Assembly: GCA_020638905.1 (NCBI GenBank)
Contig: JACKHP010000001.1
Location: 62,001-126,000, forward strand
From: Planctomycetota bacterium
GTDB lineage: Bacteria > Planctomycetota > B15-G4
Direction of reading: 5' to 3'
DNA: 64,000 bases
The notes beneath the pieces are model-generated. The model did not search any database. It saw only the letters and a program-made list of their open reading frames with translations, and was not told the DNA's origin. Below, in pieces: positions 7,887-17,365 of the stretch (its first letter is position 1; each line of letters opens with the position of its first letter). A program made the translations under genes and the position numbers.

Positions 7887-8429
7887 ATGGGCGGACTCGA
7901 CGACGTGCGCGGTGAACTGGTCGACCTCTGGGGACGGCTCGCGCCGCTGTGGGGCGTGACGCCCGCGGCCGGACGGGTCTTCGGCTGGCTGCTGGCCAGC
8001 TCCGACGCGATCGACGCCGACGGGCTGTGCGAAGGGCTCGGCATGAGCCGCGGCGCCGTGAGCATGGCCTGCCGCGAACTCGCCGACTGGGGGCTCGTGC
8101 ACGGCGAGCGTCCGCCGGGGACGCGCCGCGTGTCGTACCGTCCGGTGACCGACCTCGAGCGCGCGGCGCGCAGCATCGTCGCCACCCGGAAGCGGCGCGA
8201 GTGGGACCCGATGCTGCAGCACCTGCAGGAGTGGATCCCGCGGCTCAAGGGCGAGCGCAGCGCCGAGGCGAAGGTGCTGCGCGAACGCCTCTCCGACCTC
8301 GAGGGCCTCGTGCGCACCCTCGACGGACTCGCGCTCAAGCTGCTCGAGGGCGGCATCGTCCCGAAGCTGGGGCTGAAGCTGCTCGTGAGCCAGGCGAAGC
8401 GCAAGGGTTCGGCGCCCGGCGGCAAGTGA
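7887..8429 (+). CDS. GbsR/MarR family transcriptional regulator
   Basis: 180 residues. The N-terminal half is a winged helix-turn-helix of the GbsR type: ELVDLWGRLAPLWGVTP, then ADGLCEGLGMSRGAVSMACRELADWGLV and a wing with GTRRVSYRP. The C-terminal half is helical (RLSDLEGLVRTLDGLALK), suited to dimerisation. GbsR-like proteins usually repress membrane or stress genes in response to small ligands. Here the palindrome upstream suggests control of itself and of the divergent membrane protein. The next gene starts 19 nt after its stop and may be co-transcribed. Confidence 0.85.
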   Translation: MGGLDDVRGELVDLWGRLAPLWGVTPAAGRVFGWLLASSDAIDADGLCEGLGMSRGAVSMACRELADWGLVHGERPPGTRRVSYRPVTDLERAARSIVATRKRREWDPMLQHLQEWIPRLKGERSAEAKVLRERLSDLEGLVRTLDGLALKLLEGGIVPKLGLKLLVSQAKRKGSAPGGK

Positions 8430-8448
8430 GCAAGAGCGACGCCTCGGC

Positions 8449-9444
8449 ATGAAGATCGTCATCGCGGGCGGCAGCGGACAGATCGGCAGCCTGCTCGCGC
8501 GGCACTTCGCGTCCGGCGCGCACGAGGTCGTCGTGCTGGGACGCGACCCGCGACCCGCCCCGTGGCGCGTCGTGCGCTGGGATGCCCGCGGTCCCGGCTC
8601 GTGGACGTCCGAGGTCGACGGGTGCGACGTCGCGATCAACCTCGCCGGGCGCAGCGTCGACTGCCGCTACGGCGCCGGCAACCGCCGCGCGATCCTCGGC
8701 TCACGGGTCGAGGCGACGCGCGCGTTCGGCGAGGCGATCACGGCCGCGAAGCGTCCGCCGCGAGTCTGGCTGCAGGCCAGCACGGCCACGATCTACGCGC
8801 ACACCCACGGCGCGCCGAACGACGAGGAGACCGGTGTGCTCGGCGGGACCGAGCCGTCGGCGCCCGACACCTGGCGCTTCAGCATCGACGTCGCCACGGC
8901 CTGGGAGCGGGCGGCGCTGGCGTTCCGGCTGCCGCGCACGCGGCAGGTGCTCATGCGTTCGGCGATGACGATGAGCCCCGATCGCGGCGGCGTGTTCGAC
9001 GTCCTGCTGGGCCTCGTGCGGCGGGGCCTGGGCGGCCAGAGCGGCGACGGGCGCCAGTTCGTCTCGTGGATCCACGACCGCGACTTCGTGCGTGCCGTCG
9101 ATTGGCTCGTCGCCCACGACGACCTGCACGGACCGGTGAACCTGTGTTCGCCGCACCCACTCCGGAACGCCGACTTCATGCGCACGCTGCGCGCCGCGTG
9201 GGGCATCGGCTTCGGCCTGCCCGCCTCGCACTGGATGCTCGAGGTCGGCGCGTTCGTGCTGCGCACCGAGACCGAGCTCGTGCTCAAGAGCCGGCGCGTG
9301 GTTCCCGGCCGGCTGCTGCGCGCGGGCTTCGTCTATCACTTCCCGCGCTGGGAGGAGGCGGCGTCCGACCTCGTTCGACGCTGGCGCGAGCGGCGGGAGG
9401 CGTTGCGCACAGGTGCGCGTGTTACGCCGGAGGAGCATCGATGA
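8449..9444 (+). CDS. TIGR01777-type NAD-dependent epimerase (YfcH/SulA-like)
   Basis: 331 residues. It opens with a Rossmann dinucleotide motif MKIVIAGGSGQIGSLLARHF and continues with the family blocks INLAGRSVDCRY, SRVEATRAFGEAI, QASTATIYAHT, FSIDVATAWERA, QFVSWIHDRDFVRA and GPVNLCSPHPLRNADFMR. Length fits the extended SDR family TIGR01777. The physiological substrate of this family is uncertain, and some members affect cell division or envelope functions. It follows the GbsR-type gene by 19 nt. Its stop overlaps an ATG of a short downstream frame. Confidence 0.88.
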   Translation: MKIVIAGGSGQIGSLLARHFASGAHEVVVLGRDPRPAPWRVVRWDARGPGSWTSEVDGCDVAINLAGRSVDCRYGAGNRRAILGSRVEATRAFGEAITAAKRPPRVWLQASTATIYAHTHGAPNDEETGVLGGTEPSAPDTWRFSIDVATAWERAALAFRLPRTRQVLMRSAMTMSPDRGGVFDVLLGLVRRGLGGQSGDGRQFVSWIHDRDFVRAVDWLVAHDDLHGPVNLCSPHPLRNADFMRTLRAAWGIGFGLPASHWMLEVGAFVLRTETELVLKSRRVVPGRLLRAGFVYHFPRWEEAASDLVRRWRERREALRTGARVTPEEHR

Positions 9445-9640
9445 TCGCGACCCCGCGCCCGCGACTTTCGGTGCCGGCGCTGCCGCTGGTGCGCGACCTC
9501 GACGAGGATCCGGAGACGCTGTACAGCGACCGCCGCCTGCAGGAGGTGCGCCTCGACGTGCGTGAGGGCCACGCTCGACTTCATCGGCGGGGCCGACAAC
9601 GCGGGCTGGAGCGTGAGATCGTCGCCCGCTTCAACTTTCT
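9441..9640 (+). pseudogene. Gene fragment at the left edge of the low-GC island
   Basis: An ATG overlaps the epimerase stop (ATGA) and opens a frame that begins MIATPRPRLSVPALPLVRDL and then degrades into Arg-rich sequence. After about 45 codons another frame reads more naturally (TLDFIGGADNAGW). The frame then crosses into the converging cassette gene. It is best read as the 5' remnant of a coupled gene cut off, and possibly frameshifted, where the cassette array begins. No family could be assigned. Confidence 0.35.
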
Positions 9641-10135
9641 CTACCGCACGGTCTCGGTCGCTCCATCTTCGTACAGAATCTGGCCAACCTGGAAGCGTAC
9701 GGTCATGTCGTCGAGATCGGTAGTGAGCATCCACTGGTGCTCATTCATGAAATCGTTGTACTCGAACCCCAATCCTGCGGCCGTCACACGAGCTCCAGGT
9801 TGAAGGCGCTCGTTCAGCGTGTAGCCGATACGAAAGCGAGGCTCCCCAAAAAGGTCGCAGAACTCGATGGTGCCCTTGATTGCACGCGCTGGCGATTTCA
9901 GTTGTACCGCGCAGAATTCGCAGTCGAACCAGATGTGATCTTGATAGACGTCGTTCATCGGGTCAGACGGCTGGTACCTCTTGTTTGATACGGCGACTCC
10001 GACCCTTCCGGTTGATCCGCCTTCACTCCCCGAGGGCTCCGCGCGAGGCGCGCTACTGGCGGGACGCGCTTCGAGGGCTGAAACCCGTCTTTCTAGTTCT
10101 GCGATGCGGTCATCAAGAGTTCTACTGTCTGACAT
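9641..10135 (-). CDS. Cassette-borne hypothetical protein with N-terminal coiled coil
   Basis: 164 residues from ATG at 10135. A TTG inside the attC core would give a longer frame but is less likely. Residues 5-25 (TLDDRIAELERRVSALEAR) form a short coiled coil, followed by a Ser/Gly-rich linker. A beta-rich C-terminal domain then begins around GRVGVAVSNKRYQPSDPMND and includes FRIGYTLNERLQPGARV and VRFQVGQILYEDG. There is no signal peptide or membrane segment. The function is unknown. Its position as a single-gene cassette behind an attC-like site suggests recent transfer. Confidence 0.75.
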   Translation of the reverse strand: MSDSRTLDDRIAELERRVSALEARPASSAPRAEPSGSEGGSTGRVGVAVSNKRYQPSDPMNDVYQDHIWFDCEFCAVQLKSPARAIKGTIEFCDLFGEPRFRIGYTLNERLQPGARVTAAGLGFEYNDFMNEHQWMLTTDLDDMTVRFQVGQILYEDGATETVR

Positions 10136-10171
10136 TTTTCCGCTCTCCGATTCTGAGGCTTCTCCGAATGC

Positions 10172-10235
10172 GCCCAACGGGCTTGCCGCTCACCGGAGGC
10201 GCGTAGAGCCGTCCGTGTGCAGCGGCTTGTTAGGG
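10172..10235 (-). repeat. attC-like recombination site between cassettes 2 and 3
   Basis: On the minus strand the site starts CCCTAACAAGCCGCTG, two bases after the upstream gene's stop, and ends AGCGGCAAGCCCGTTGGGC. The outer core GTTGGGC fits GTTRRRY. The inner arms GCCGCT and AGCGGC pair. The 64-bp length is typical of attC. The 5' heptamer CCCTAAC deviates from RYYYAAC at its first base. Confidence 0.65.
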
Positions 10236-10237
10236 GC

Positions 10238-10831
10238 TCATACACTCGCGGCTTGTAGGCAGGCGTTGCCGACTGTCCGAACAGCCTTCTTGTACTGAAT
10301 GAAGTCTGCGAAGGTAGGGTGGCGCCAATTGACACGCTCCAGGGCCTCCTGACGGGAAACCCAGCCCGCGTCCAGAAGTCGCTGTTCTCGGCTAGGCGGC
10401 AGACTGCCGTCACCATGAACAATGCAGTTGCGGTGAACTGCGAGCAGCACTACGTCCTTGTAGGCCCATGGGTGGTCCACCTTGACGTTCGGCGCCAGCA
10501 CGTGAACATCCGCTTCTACTTGGCCGCTGTCCTGCTCCGCGCTCCGACCGATCGCACCGTCAAGCGCCGCATGGAGCAACGTATCAAGCCGGACCAAGAG
10601 CGACTGCATGAGCCAAGTCCTGAAGGCGGGGAGGCGGTATTGCACCTGGCCCAGCGTCATTGTGATCTTGTTGCCGCCATCTGGCTCGACGCCGAATGCC
10701 GATGTGGCCAAAGGAACGTCAGAGGCAGTTTGTTCGGGGGTGCCATCGATGACTCGGCTTCCTGCGACGCACGTGAGGTAGCTGAAGTGGCCCAGTTCAA
10801 GCATCTGCTTACTGAATGACGCCGCGTCCAT
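10238..10831 (-). CDS. HEPN-type (RxxxxH) protein, cassette 2
   Basis: 197 residues. Near the C-terminus is AVHRNCIVHGDG (residues 131-142), an R-N-x3-H motif like that of HEPN/RiboL-PSP-type ribonucleases. It is preceded by helical sequence (TWLMQSLLVRLDTLLHAAL) that fits the HEPN helical bundle. HEPN proteins often cut RNA in toxin or defence systems, and some are catalytically inert. There is no signal peptide. It is co-oriented with, and immediately downstream of, the HEPN/Toprim cassette, and the two may act together. The catalytic call rests on the motif only. Confidence 0.65.
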   Translation of the reverse strand: MDAASFSKQMLELGHFSYLTCVAGSRVIDGTPEQTASDVPLATSAFGVEPDGGNKITMTLGQVQYRLPAFRTWLMQSLLVRLDTLLHAALDGAIGRSAEQDSGQVEADVHVLAPNVKVDHPWAYKDVVLLAVHRNCIVHGDGSLPPSREQRLLDAGWVSRQEALERVNWRHPTFADFIQYKKAVRTVGNACLQAASV

Positions 10832-10840
10832 GCTGGTCCC

Positions 10841-10899
10841 TTATCGTGGATGCCGCTCAGCCGCCGGCCAGCCGGTCGGCCTAGGGCGGTCTGTTAGGC
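10841..10899 (-). repeat. attC-like site between cassettes 1 and 2 (degenerate)
   Basis: On the minus strand it begins with GCCTAAC (10899-10893), a perfect RYYYAAC heptamer just after the HEPN/Toprim stop. It continues with GC-rich pairing arms around GGCCGACCGGCTGGCCGGC. The far end reads GATAAGG (10847-10841) instead of GTTRRRY, so the core is mutated or misread. Confidence 0.5.
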
Positions 10900-10914
10900 A
10901 GCAGATCCAAGTAA

Positions 10915-12180
10915 TCAAGTCTCGCTTGAGCGCTCTGGGATGGTGACGGCGAGCTTCGCCTCCGCGATTGACACGCATTTCGCGACAAGAGCATCGATGA
11001 CCGCCTCTATCTTCGTCGAATCGTAGGTTGGATCGGCTGACCGAAGACCAAGGAATTCCTTCATGTACCTCCCCTTGCGCTCGAGGGCGCCCTGGTACTG
11101 ATCGGCCTCTCGACTGTAGGCCGCCCAACGCACCAGCGGCTCCGGCAGACCCGGCCTATTGAGATCCAGGTAGCACTCAATCGAAGCCGCCGTGCCGTTG
11201 ATGTCGGCCAAAGCAATCCCCCCAGGACCACTGGCGGCGACGCTCGACAGGGCTTCCAGGTCAGGCAGGCTGATAGCTCTCACGTTCTGTGGTAGAGAGA
11301 GGTGGTTCGTTCTCTTTAGCTGCAGCACTCCCTCCAGATCATTGTCGTAGACTATGATCGTATTGTTCAGAATCCCTATGCTGGCGAGACCCTGCGTGAA
11401 GCGATAGAGATTCCCGGTGCCGGAGAAGGGATAGCCCTCCTCCATGTCTACGAACTGAAAGAAGTCAGCGATGTGAGGGCGGTACAGCCGCAGCGCATGC
11501 TGAATGACCTTCGCGTCGGAACTCCCCTCCGTAACCACAAGAAACCGCTGCTCGGGGATGGGACCAGCCTGGAACTCGCGTCGAGACGCCCACCCTGCAT
11601 CTACCAAAGGCGTGAAATCCCAACTGACGTCGAGACTGAGGTTCTGAGGATTCTGAGCGAGCAAGCGCAGCGCAGCGTTTGCTCCGAAGTTCTCGAGAAG
11701 GAGGCTCACCTCCCAATAGTCAGGCCTTAGATCCCCGGGATGGCAAAGGTGTTGATCAGAGTTCAGGGCCAGTCTGTCGAGGATCTCCTTCCGTACGAAT
11801 TCGCCGGGTTCATAGTCTTCGCTGTAGCTCCCGCTGATCGTGCGAACGTCCACGCTGGCGAGCGCCCTGCTGAGTTCGCCAAACGGGATTGGCTGCTCTG
11901 ACAGCCCATGAACTTGGTGGAGCGCCGCGTACTGCCGCTCAACTGATCGAATTGTAAAGCCCAGCAACTCAAGTCTATCGACTACGGCGCCAAGCGGCTT
12001 GCCGAAGCCTTCGTTCATCTTAACGATGGCCTCGCCGTCTGGCCACTCCTCGTTGGCGTAGTACGACGGTACGGGCTTGAGGTCCTCCGACTGAAACAGA
12101 GCGCCGTGGTCCGAAAAGACACTGTTCTTGCCCCAATCAACTTCGAGCCGCCCCACGGCCAAGTGGATCATCGTTCCCAA
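10915..12180 (-). CDS. HEPN/Toprim-associated domain protein, candidate defence nuclease
   Basis: 421 residues starting at TTG 12180. GAGG lies about ten bases upstream, and the resulting N-terminus (MGTMIHLAVGRLEVDWGKNS) matches the HEPN/Toprim N-terminal domain family; ATG 12171 is the alternative. Residues 1-200 form this N-terminal domain. Residues 212-300 form a Toprim fold with E218-G-x-x-D222 (VVTEGSSDAKV) and the acidic pair in VYDND (D279, D281). The C-terminal 130 residues are helical. Toprim nucleases cleave DNA or RNA with a divalent metal and occur in OLD-type and other anti-phage systems. As the first cassette it would be the best expressed gene of the array. Confidence 0.8.
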   Translation of the reverse strand: MGTMIHLAVGRLEVDWGKNSVFSDHGALFQSEDLKPVPSYYANEEWPDGEAIVKMNEGFGKPLGAVVDRLELLGFTIRSVERQYAALHQVHGLSEQPIPFGELSRALASVDVRTISGSYSEDYEPGEFVRKEILDRLALNSDQHLCHPGDLRPDYWEVSLLLENFGANAALRLLAQNPQNLSLDVSWDFTPLVDAGWASRREFQAGPIPEQRFLVVTEGSSDAKVIQHALRLYRPHIADFFQFVDMEEGYPFSGTGNLYRFTQGLASIGILNNTIIVYDNDLEGVLQLKRTNHLSLPQNVRAISLPDLEALSSVAASGPGGIALADINGTAASIECYLDLNRPGLPEPLVRWAAYSREADQYQGALERKGRYMKEFLGLRSADPTYDSTKIEAVIDALVAKCVSIAEAKLAVTIPERSSET

Positions 12181-12252
12181 AGCTCAAATCCTCTTATCAC
12201 AGTCGATATTGCGAAGCCTAGTCACTTGCGCTTGTCGATCTTGCTCCCTAAC

Positions 12253-12749
12253 AACAATTGTCTAGAACTCGGCCTGCCGGAATTGCGTCCCGAAACACGG
12301 CCACTCCCACCCCGCTCGGCTGCGTCCTTCCCGGCGCCCGTTCCACGATCATCTCCGACGCAACTCCTGAGGCCGCCGCATGCTACGCCCAGGCCGCGTT
12401 CCTGACAACGAGGCACGCTGGCACGATAGGCGGCGAGGTATCGCGCGGAAGCGCGATTCTGGAAGTCGGGCCGCCTCAGGATCCTCACCTTGGGCCGTCA
12501 CCAAGCTCCGTGCTGTCGAGCCGACTGCGGTCGGCACCGTAGCCGTGATTCAGGACGTGGTCGTCGATCATCGTCGTCGCATCGCTCTTGCGGGGATCGC
12601 GCGGGCCGCGACGCGACGCATAGGCGGCCCGCTGGGCCACCGCGCGTGCCACGTCGATCACCGTGCCCCCGACGCGAGTCAACCCACACGCCGCAACCGA
12701 CAGCCTGACCGCGAATCCCACCCCGGTCGCCGACCGGACACACGCCCTC
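12253..12749. other. Gene-free junction sequence right of the cassette array
   Basis: About 500 bases between the first cassette and the ATP-grasp remnant. No reading frame here has natural composition. No integrase and no clear attI are visible, and only short palindromes occur (ACAATTGT at 12253-12260). It probably represents rearrangement debris or the remains of the integration platform. Confidence 0.4.
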
Positions 12750-13690
12750 TCACATCGCTTCGAACACGTACCCGAGCTGCTCCCGCACCGCGTCGATGCG
12801 TCCGGACAGGGCGGTGGCATCCTCGCCCCCCAGGTTCACGATGGCGTAGCGGCTGCTGTGGCCGTCCTCCGCCGCGCGGAAGTCGGCCAGCGCCTGGCCC
12901 TCGACGCACTCCGTCCACACGAGCGTGCCGGGGACGAGGGCCTCGGCGGCGCGCAGGTCGCGGTCGGCGGGGGCGTGCGCCACGCGCACCGGCTCGAACA
13001 CGCGCAGCGGGAAGCTGGCGGCGGCGCCGAAGCGTCCCTGGCGCACGAGGTGCCGGGGGCGTTCGCCGACGGCCAGGGCGAGGGCGACCTCGTAGCCGTT
13101 CACCCCGTCGACCTTCTCATAAAGGTCGGCGAACTGGCCGCACATGCGTGGGTTCACCTCCAGGATCGAGAGGCGGTCGGTGGCCGGGTCGTGGACCAGC
13201 TCGACGTTGAACAGCGTGTTGTGCAGGTCGTGCGCCGCGACCGCGTCGAAGGTCACGTCGACCATGCGCTGCTGCAGGTCGGCCGGCAGCGCCGAGGGAT
13301 AGTCGAAGCGCAGGAAGCTGCCGGTGGCCGGGTCGAGGGTCGAGTCGACCACGCCCAGCAGCACGGGTTCGTCGCCGAGCAGGTAGCCCTCGACCGTGAC
13401 CTGCGCGCCGTGCACCGGCTCTTCGGCGATGAAGAAGCTGCCGTCGTGCTCGAGGTCGGTGAACGCGCGCACGAGCGTGTTGAAGATCGGCACGTACTCG
13501 TCGAGGTAGCCGCGCACCGCCGGCTGCACGAGGTAGGCCGCGAGCGCGGCCGGGTCGTCGACGCGGCTGGCCAGCAGCGAGAAAGCGCCCTTGACCGGCT
13601 TCACGAACCACGGAAAGCCCTCGTCGCCCAGGCCGCCGTCGGCGAGGCGCGGATCGACCAGCCGGAAGCGCGGGGTGGCCTCGGGCACCG
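12750..13690 (-). pseudogene. ATP-grasp domain protein, N-terminus missing
   Basis: About 310 C-terminal residues of an ATP-grasp ligase-like protein remain. Visible are FPWFVKPVKGAFSLLASRV (ATP-binding lysines), FIAEEPVHGAQVTVEGYL, GSFLRFDYPSALP, FNVELVHDPATDRLSILEVNPRMCGQF (metal-binding Glu and Asn) and a carboxylase-like C-terminal part. The protein sequence is good up to AVPEATPRFRLVD. Upstream of it the frame runs into the opposite strand of a hydrolase gene. The usual 100-130 N-terminal residues are therefore absent. No start codon is convincing, so it is a truncated gene created by the junction near 13690. Confidence 0.7.
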
Positions 13691-14324
13691 CGCGCTGCCC
13701 GGCGAACGGCTCGTCGTCGAGGTGCCGCTGAACCACGTCGCCCACGCGTTCGCGCCGGGACACCGGCTGCGCCTGGCGATCTCCACCAGCTACTGGCCGC
13801 TCGTGTGGCCCTCGCCGCAGGCCGTCACGCTCACGCTCTTCGGCGAGCACTCGCGCCTGAGCCTGCCGCGCCGCGCGCCGCGCGATGACGACGCGCACCT
13901 GCGTCCCTTCGGCCCGCCGGAGGCCGCGGCGCCGCCGGCGCAGACGGACCTGCTCGTCGTGGGCTCGGGACGCAGCGTCGCGCGCGATGCGTCGACGGGC
14001 GAGGTGGTCTGCACCGTCCGCACCGAGATGGACGAGCAGGGCCGCGTCGGCCTCTGGCGCGAGGACGACCTCGACCTGCACGTGGGCCAGGGCATCGTCG
14101 AGCGCTTCTCGATCCGCGAGGACGATCCGCTCTCGGCGTGCGCGGAGGTGGAGCACGTGAGCGAGCTGCACCGGGGTGCCTGGTCGGTGCGCGTAGTCAC
14201 GCGCACGCGGCTCACGTCCACCGCCGAGGCCTTTCGTCTCGAGGCGAGTCTCGACGCGCGCCTGGGCGGCGAGCCGGTCGCGCAGCGCACCTGGGACCGC
14301 AGGCTGCCTCGCGACGGACGCTGA
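13691..14324 (+). pseudogene. CocE/NonD family hydrolase, C-terminal fragment
   Basis: About 210 residues match the C-terminal beta-sandwich (X-Pro dipeptidyl-peptidase C-terminal domain) of CocE/NonD hydrolases. Recognisable blocks include ALPGERLVVEVPLNHVAHAF, PGHRLRLAISTSYWPLVWPS and VTLTLFGEHSRLSLPRR. The catalytic alpha/beta domain (about 350-450 residues) is missing, so the piece cannot be an active hydrolase. It begins exactly where the divergent ATP-grasp gene loses its own 5' part. Confidence 0.7.
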
Positions 14325-14338
14325 CGCCGCGCGTCCCG

Positions 14339-14575
14339 TCAGGCGTAGTCGAACAGGTCGCGTTCGACGTATGACTCGCCGGTCGCGCGGTTCAGCGCGC
14401 GCACGAGCTTGGCGCGCACGTTCGGCGTGAGCCAGCGTCCCTTGCAGCCGCGCGCGACCATCTTGTGCGTGAGCTGCTCGTCGGACGCGTCGACCAGGGC
14501 GTGGTGCGAGAGCGCGTGGCGCTCGAGCAGCGCGGCGAGGGGCTGCGGTCCGCGGTCGCGTTCGGACGGTTGCAT
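14339..14575 (-). CDS. Small DNA-binding-like protein divergent from cydAB
   Basis: 78 residues from ATG at 14575. The sequence is basic and helical. QPLAALLERHALSHHALVDA followed by QLTHKMVARGCKGRWLTPN and KLVRALNRATG resembles a one-domain helix-turn-helix protein of XRE size. It is not a family I can name with certainty. Its start codon lies within a CGATGCA heptamer, the same motif that is repeated three times upstream of cydA. It may therefore regulate cydAB and itself. Function is inferred. Confidence 0.6.
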   Translation of the reverse strand: MQPSERDRGPQPLAALLERHALSHHALVDASDEQLTHKMVARGCKGRWLTPNVRAKLVRALNRATGESYVERDLFDYA

Positions 14576-14661
14576 CGCGGGACGGCTCGGGGACGGGGCG
14601 CGGCGCGGACGACCCGCGCGCGCGCATGCTGCCACACGTGCGTCGCCCGCGCCACGCCGCG

Positions 14662-14690
14662 CGATGCACCACCGATGCACGCACGATGCA
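14662..14690. promoter_or_regulatory. Three helically phased CGATGCA repeats upstream of cydAB
   Basis: CGATGCA occurs at 14662-14668, 14673-14679 and 14684-14690, exactly 11 bp apart, so the copies face the same side of the helix. A fourth copy on the opposite strand overlaps the start codon of the divergent small gene (14571-14577). This layout suits cooperative binding of a regulator. Confidence 0.55.
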
Positions 14691-14774
14691 GGTTTCGCTC
14701 GCGCGTGCCGTCCGGATCGGGAACCTGGACTCCCGGCCCGTGCTCCAAGCACGAGCCGCCGGAGGACGCGCACG

Positions 14775-16141
14775 ATGGACGATCCCCTGTTCTGGCACCG
14801 ACTGCAGTTCGGGTTCACGGCCACGTTCCACTACATCTTCCCGCAGCTCACGATGGGCCTGGCGCTGCTCGTCGTGGTCATGAAGCTCGCGGCGCTGCGC
14901 GGCGGCGGCGCGGCCTGGGACGACGCGGCCCGCTTCTGGACGCGCATCCTCGGCCTCGGCTTCGCGCTGGGCGTGGTGACCGGCATCCCGATGGAGTTCC
15001 AGTTCGGCACGAACTGGGCGGCGTTCTCGCGCACCACCGGCGGCGTGATCGGCCAGACCCTGGCGATGGAGGGACTGTTCGCGTTCTTCCTCGAGTCGAC
15101 GCTGCTCGGTCTGCTCCTGTTCGGCGAGCGCAGGCTCGGCCCGCGCCGGCACTTCGTCGTGGCCTGCGGCCTGCTGCTGGGGAGTTGGCTCTCGGCGTAC
15201 TTCATCGTGACCACGAACGCGTTCATGCAGCATCCCGTGGGACACGCGCTGGCGGCCGACGGCAGCTACCAGGTGGGCGACCTCGCGGCGTTCCTGCTCA
15301 ACCCGTGGGCGCTCGTGCAGGTCCTGCACAACCAGTGCGGCGCGGTGGTCAGCGGCGCGTTCTGCGTCGCGTCCGTGGGCGCCTTCTGGACGCTGCGCGG
15401 CGAGCACGCCGACGTGGCGCGCGTCTCGCTGCGCACCGGCGTGATCGCCGGGCTCGTCGCGTCGATGCTCGTCGCCTTCCCCACGGGGCACTGGCAGGGA
15501 CGCATGGTCGCCGCGCACCAGCCCGTGGCGCTCGCCGCGATGGAGGGACGCTTCGAGAGCGGCCCGCGCGCGCCGCTCGCGGTGATCGGCCAGCCCGACG
15601 TGGCGAACCGCACGCTCGACAATCCCGTGCGCCTGCCCGCGCTGCTCTCGTGGATCGCGTACGGCGACTTCTCGGCCGACGTGGCCGGGCTCGACGCGTT
15701 CGCCGAGGACGTCTGGCCGACGAACGTCGAGCTGCTCTACTACGCCTTCCACGTCATGGTCGGCCTCGGCACGCTCTTCATCGCGCTCATGGGACTGGCC
15801 ACGCTGCAACTGCTGCGCAGGCGCCTGGCGACGACGCGTCCGCTGCTGTGGGTGCTGGCGCTGGCCTTCCCGTTCCCGTTCATCGCCAACACCGCGGGCT
15901 GGATGACGGCCGAGTTCGGGCGACAACCGTGGCTCGTGTACGGACTGCTGCGCACCGCCGACGGCGCCTCGCCCACGGTGCACGCCGGCGCCACGGTCTT
16001 CACCACGCTCGGCTTCGCGGGCCTCTACTTCGTGCTCGGCGTGCTCTTCCTGGCCCTCGTGGGACGCGAGGTCGCGCTCGGTCCGCACGGCCACGCCGCG
16101 CACTCGGCGCCCGACGCGAGCGCGCACGCGGAGGACGCGTG

Positions 16142-16142
<1 letters not shown>
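14775..16142 (+). CDS. cydA: Cytochrome bd-type quinol oxidase subunit I
   Basis: 455 residues with about nine membrane spans. It has His19 in FHYIFPQ (haem ligand), GIPMEFQFGTNWAAFS, LAMEGLFAFFLEST, NAFMQHPVG and, in the quinol-binding loop, GHWQGRMVAAHQPVALAAMEG. The Q loop is short, as in the cyanide-insensitive branch. It reduces oxygen to water with quinol in the membrane and has high oxygen affinity. GGAGG precedes the ATG. The stop overlaps the cydB start (TGATG). Regulation probably involves the phased repeats upstream. Confidence 0.95.
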
Positions 16143-17182
<1,040 letters not shown>

Positions 17183-17247
17183 GCGACGCCGCGGAGACGC
17201 GGGTCGAGGTCGAGACGCAGGCTCCACCGGACGACGTCGAGGACGAC

Positions 17248-17270
17248 GCTCTGCCCACGAGGGGCAGAGC
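17248..17270 (+). terminator. Hairpin after cydB
   Basis: A perfect 9-bp inverted repeat, GCTCTGCCC (17248-17256) and GGGCAGAGC (17262-17270), has a 5-base loop. It has no T run and abuts the -10-like element of the next gene, so it may serve as an operator as well. Confidence 0.5.
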
Positions 17271-17272
17271 GC

Positions 17273-17278
17273 TAGCAT
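17273..17278 (+). promoter_or_regulatory. Candidate -10 element of the APC permease gene
   Basis: TAGCAT directly follows the cydB hairpin. A transcript from it would begin downstream of the GTG at 17279, which favours the TTG at 17366 as start. Confidence 0.4.
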
Positions 17279-17365
17279 GTGTCGACGCGACGTCCGTCGC
17301 GCAGGCGGGTCGCGGTCCTCGCGACGCGCACGGTGTCCGCCGATCCGTCCCCCGGGGAGTCCGTC

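Larger units (their letters stand above)
9641..12252 (-). mobile_element. Integron-type gene cassette array without integrase (CALIN-like)
   Basis: Three minus-strand genes lie in DNA visibly poorer in GC than both flanks. Between them are attC-like sites: 10172-10235 (core GTTGGGC on the minus strand) and 10841-10899 (GCCTAAC). A GTTAGGG core-like heptamer at 12246-12252 marks the start of the first cassette. Each cassette has one gene reading away from the putative attI side at high coordinates, as expected for integron cassettes. No tyrosine recombinase is visible in the window. The far end near 9600-9640 has only a weak inverted repeat, so the last attC is uncertain. Confidence 0.6.

Noticed and set aside
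9598..9631. Inverted repeat as third attC site
   Set aside because: Only a 6-bp stem and no core heptamers on either side; too weak to call.
12485..12820. Possible small minus-strand gene in the junction region
   Set aside because: No start signal, no family and low-complexity composition; probably debris.
12750..16127. A continuous 1125-residue minus-strand frame covering the ATP-grasp region and cydA
   Set aside because: Only its last about 310 residues are natural; the rest is antisense of the hydrolase fragment and cydA.
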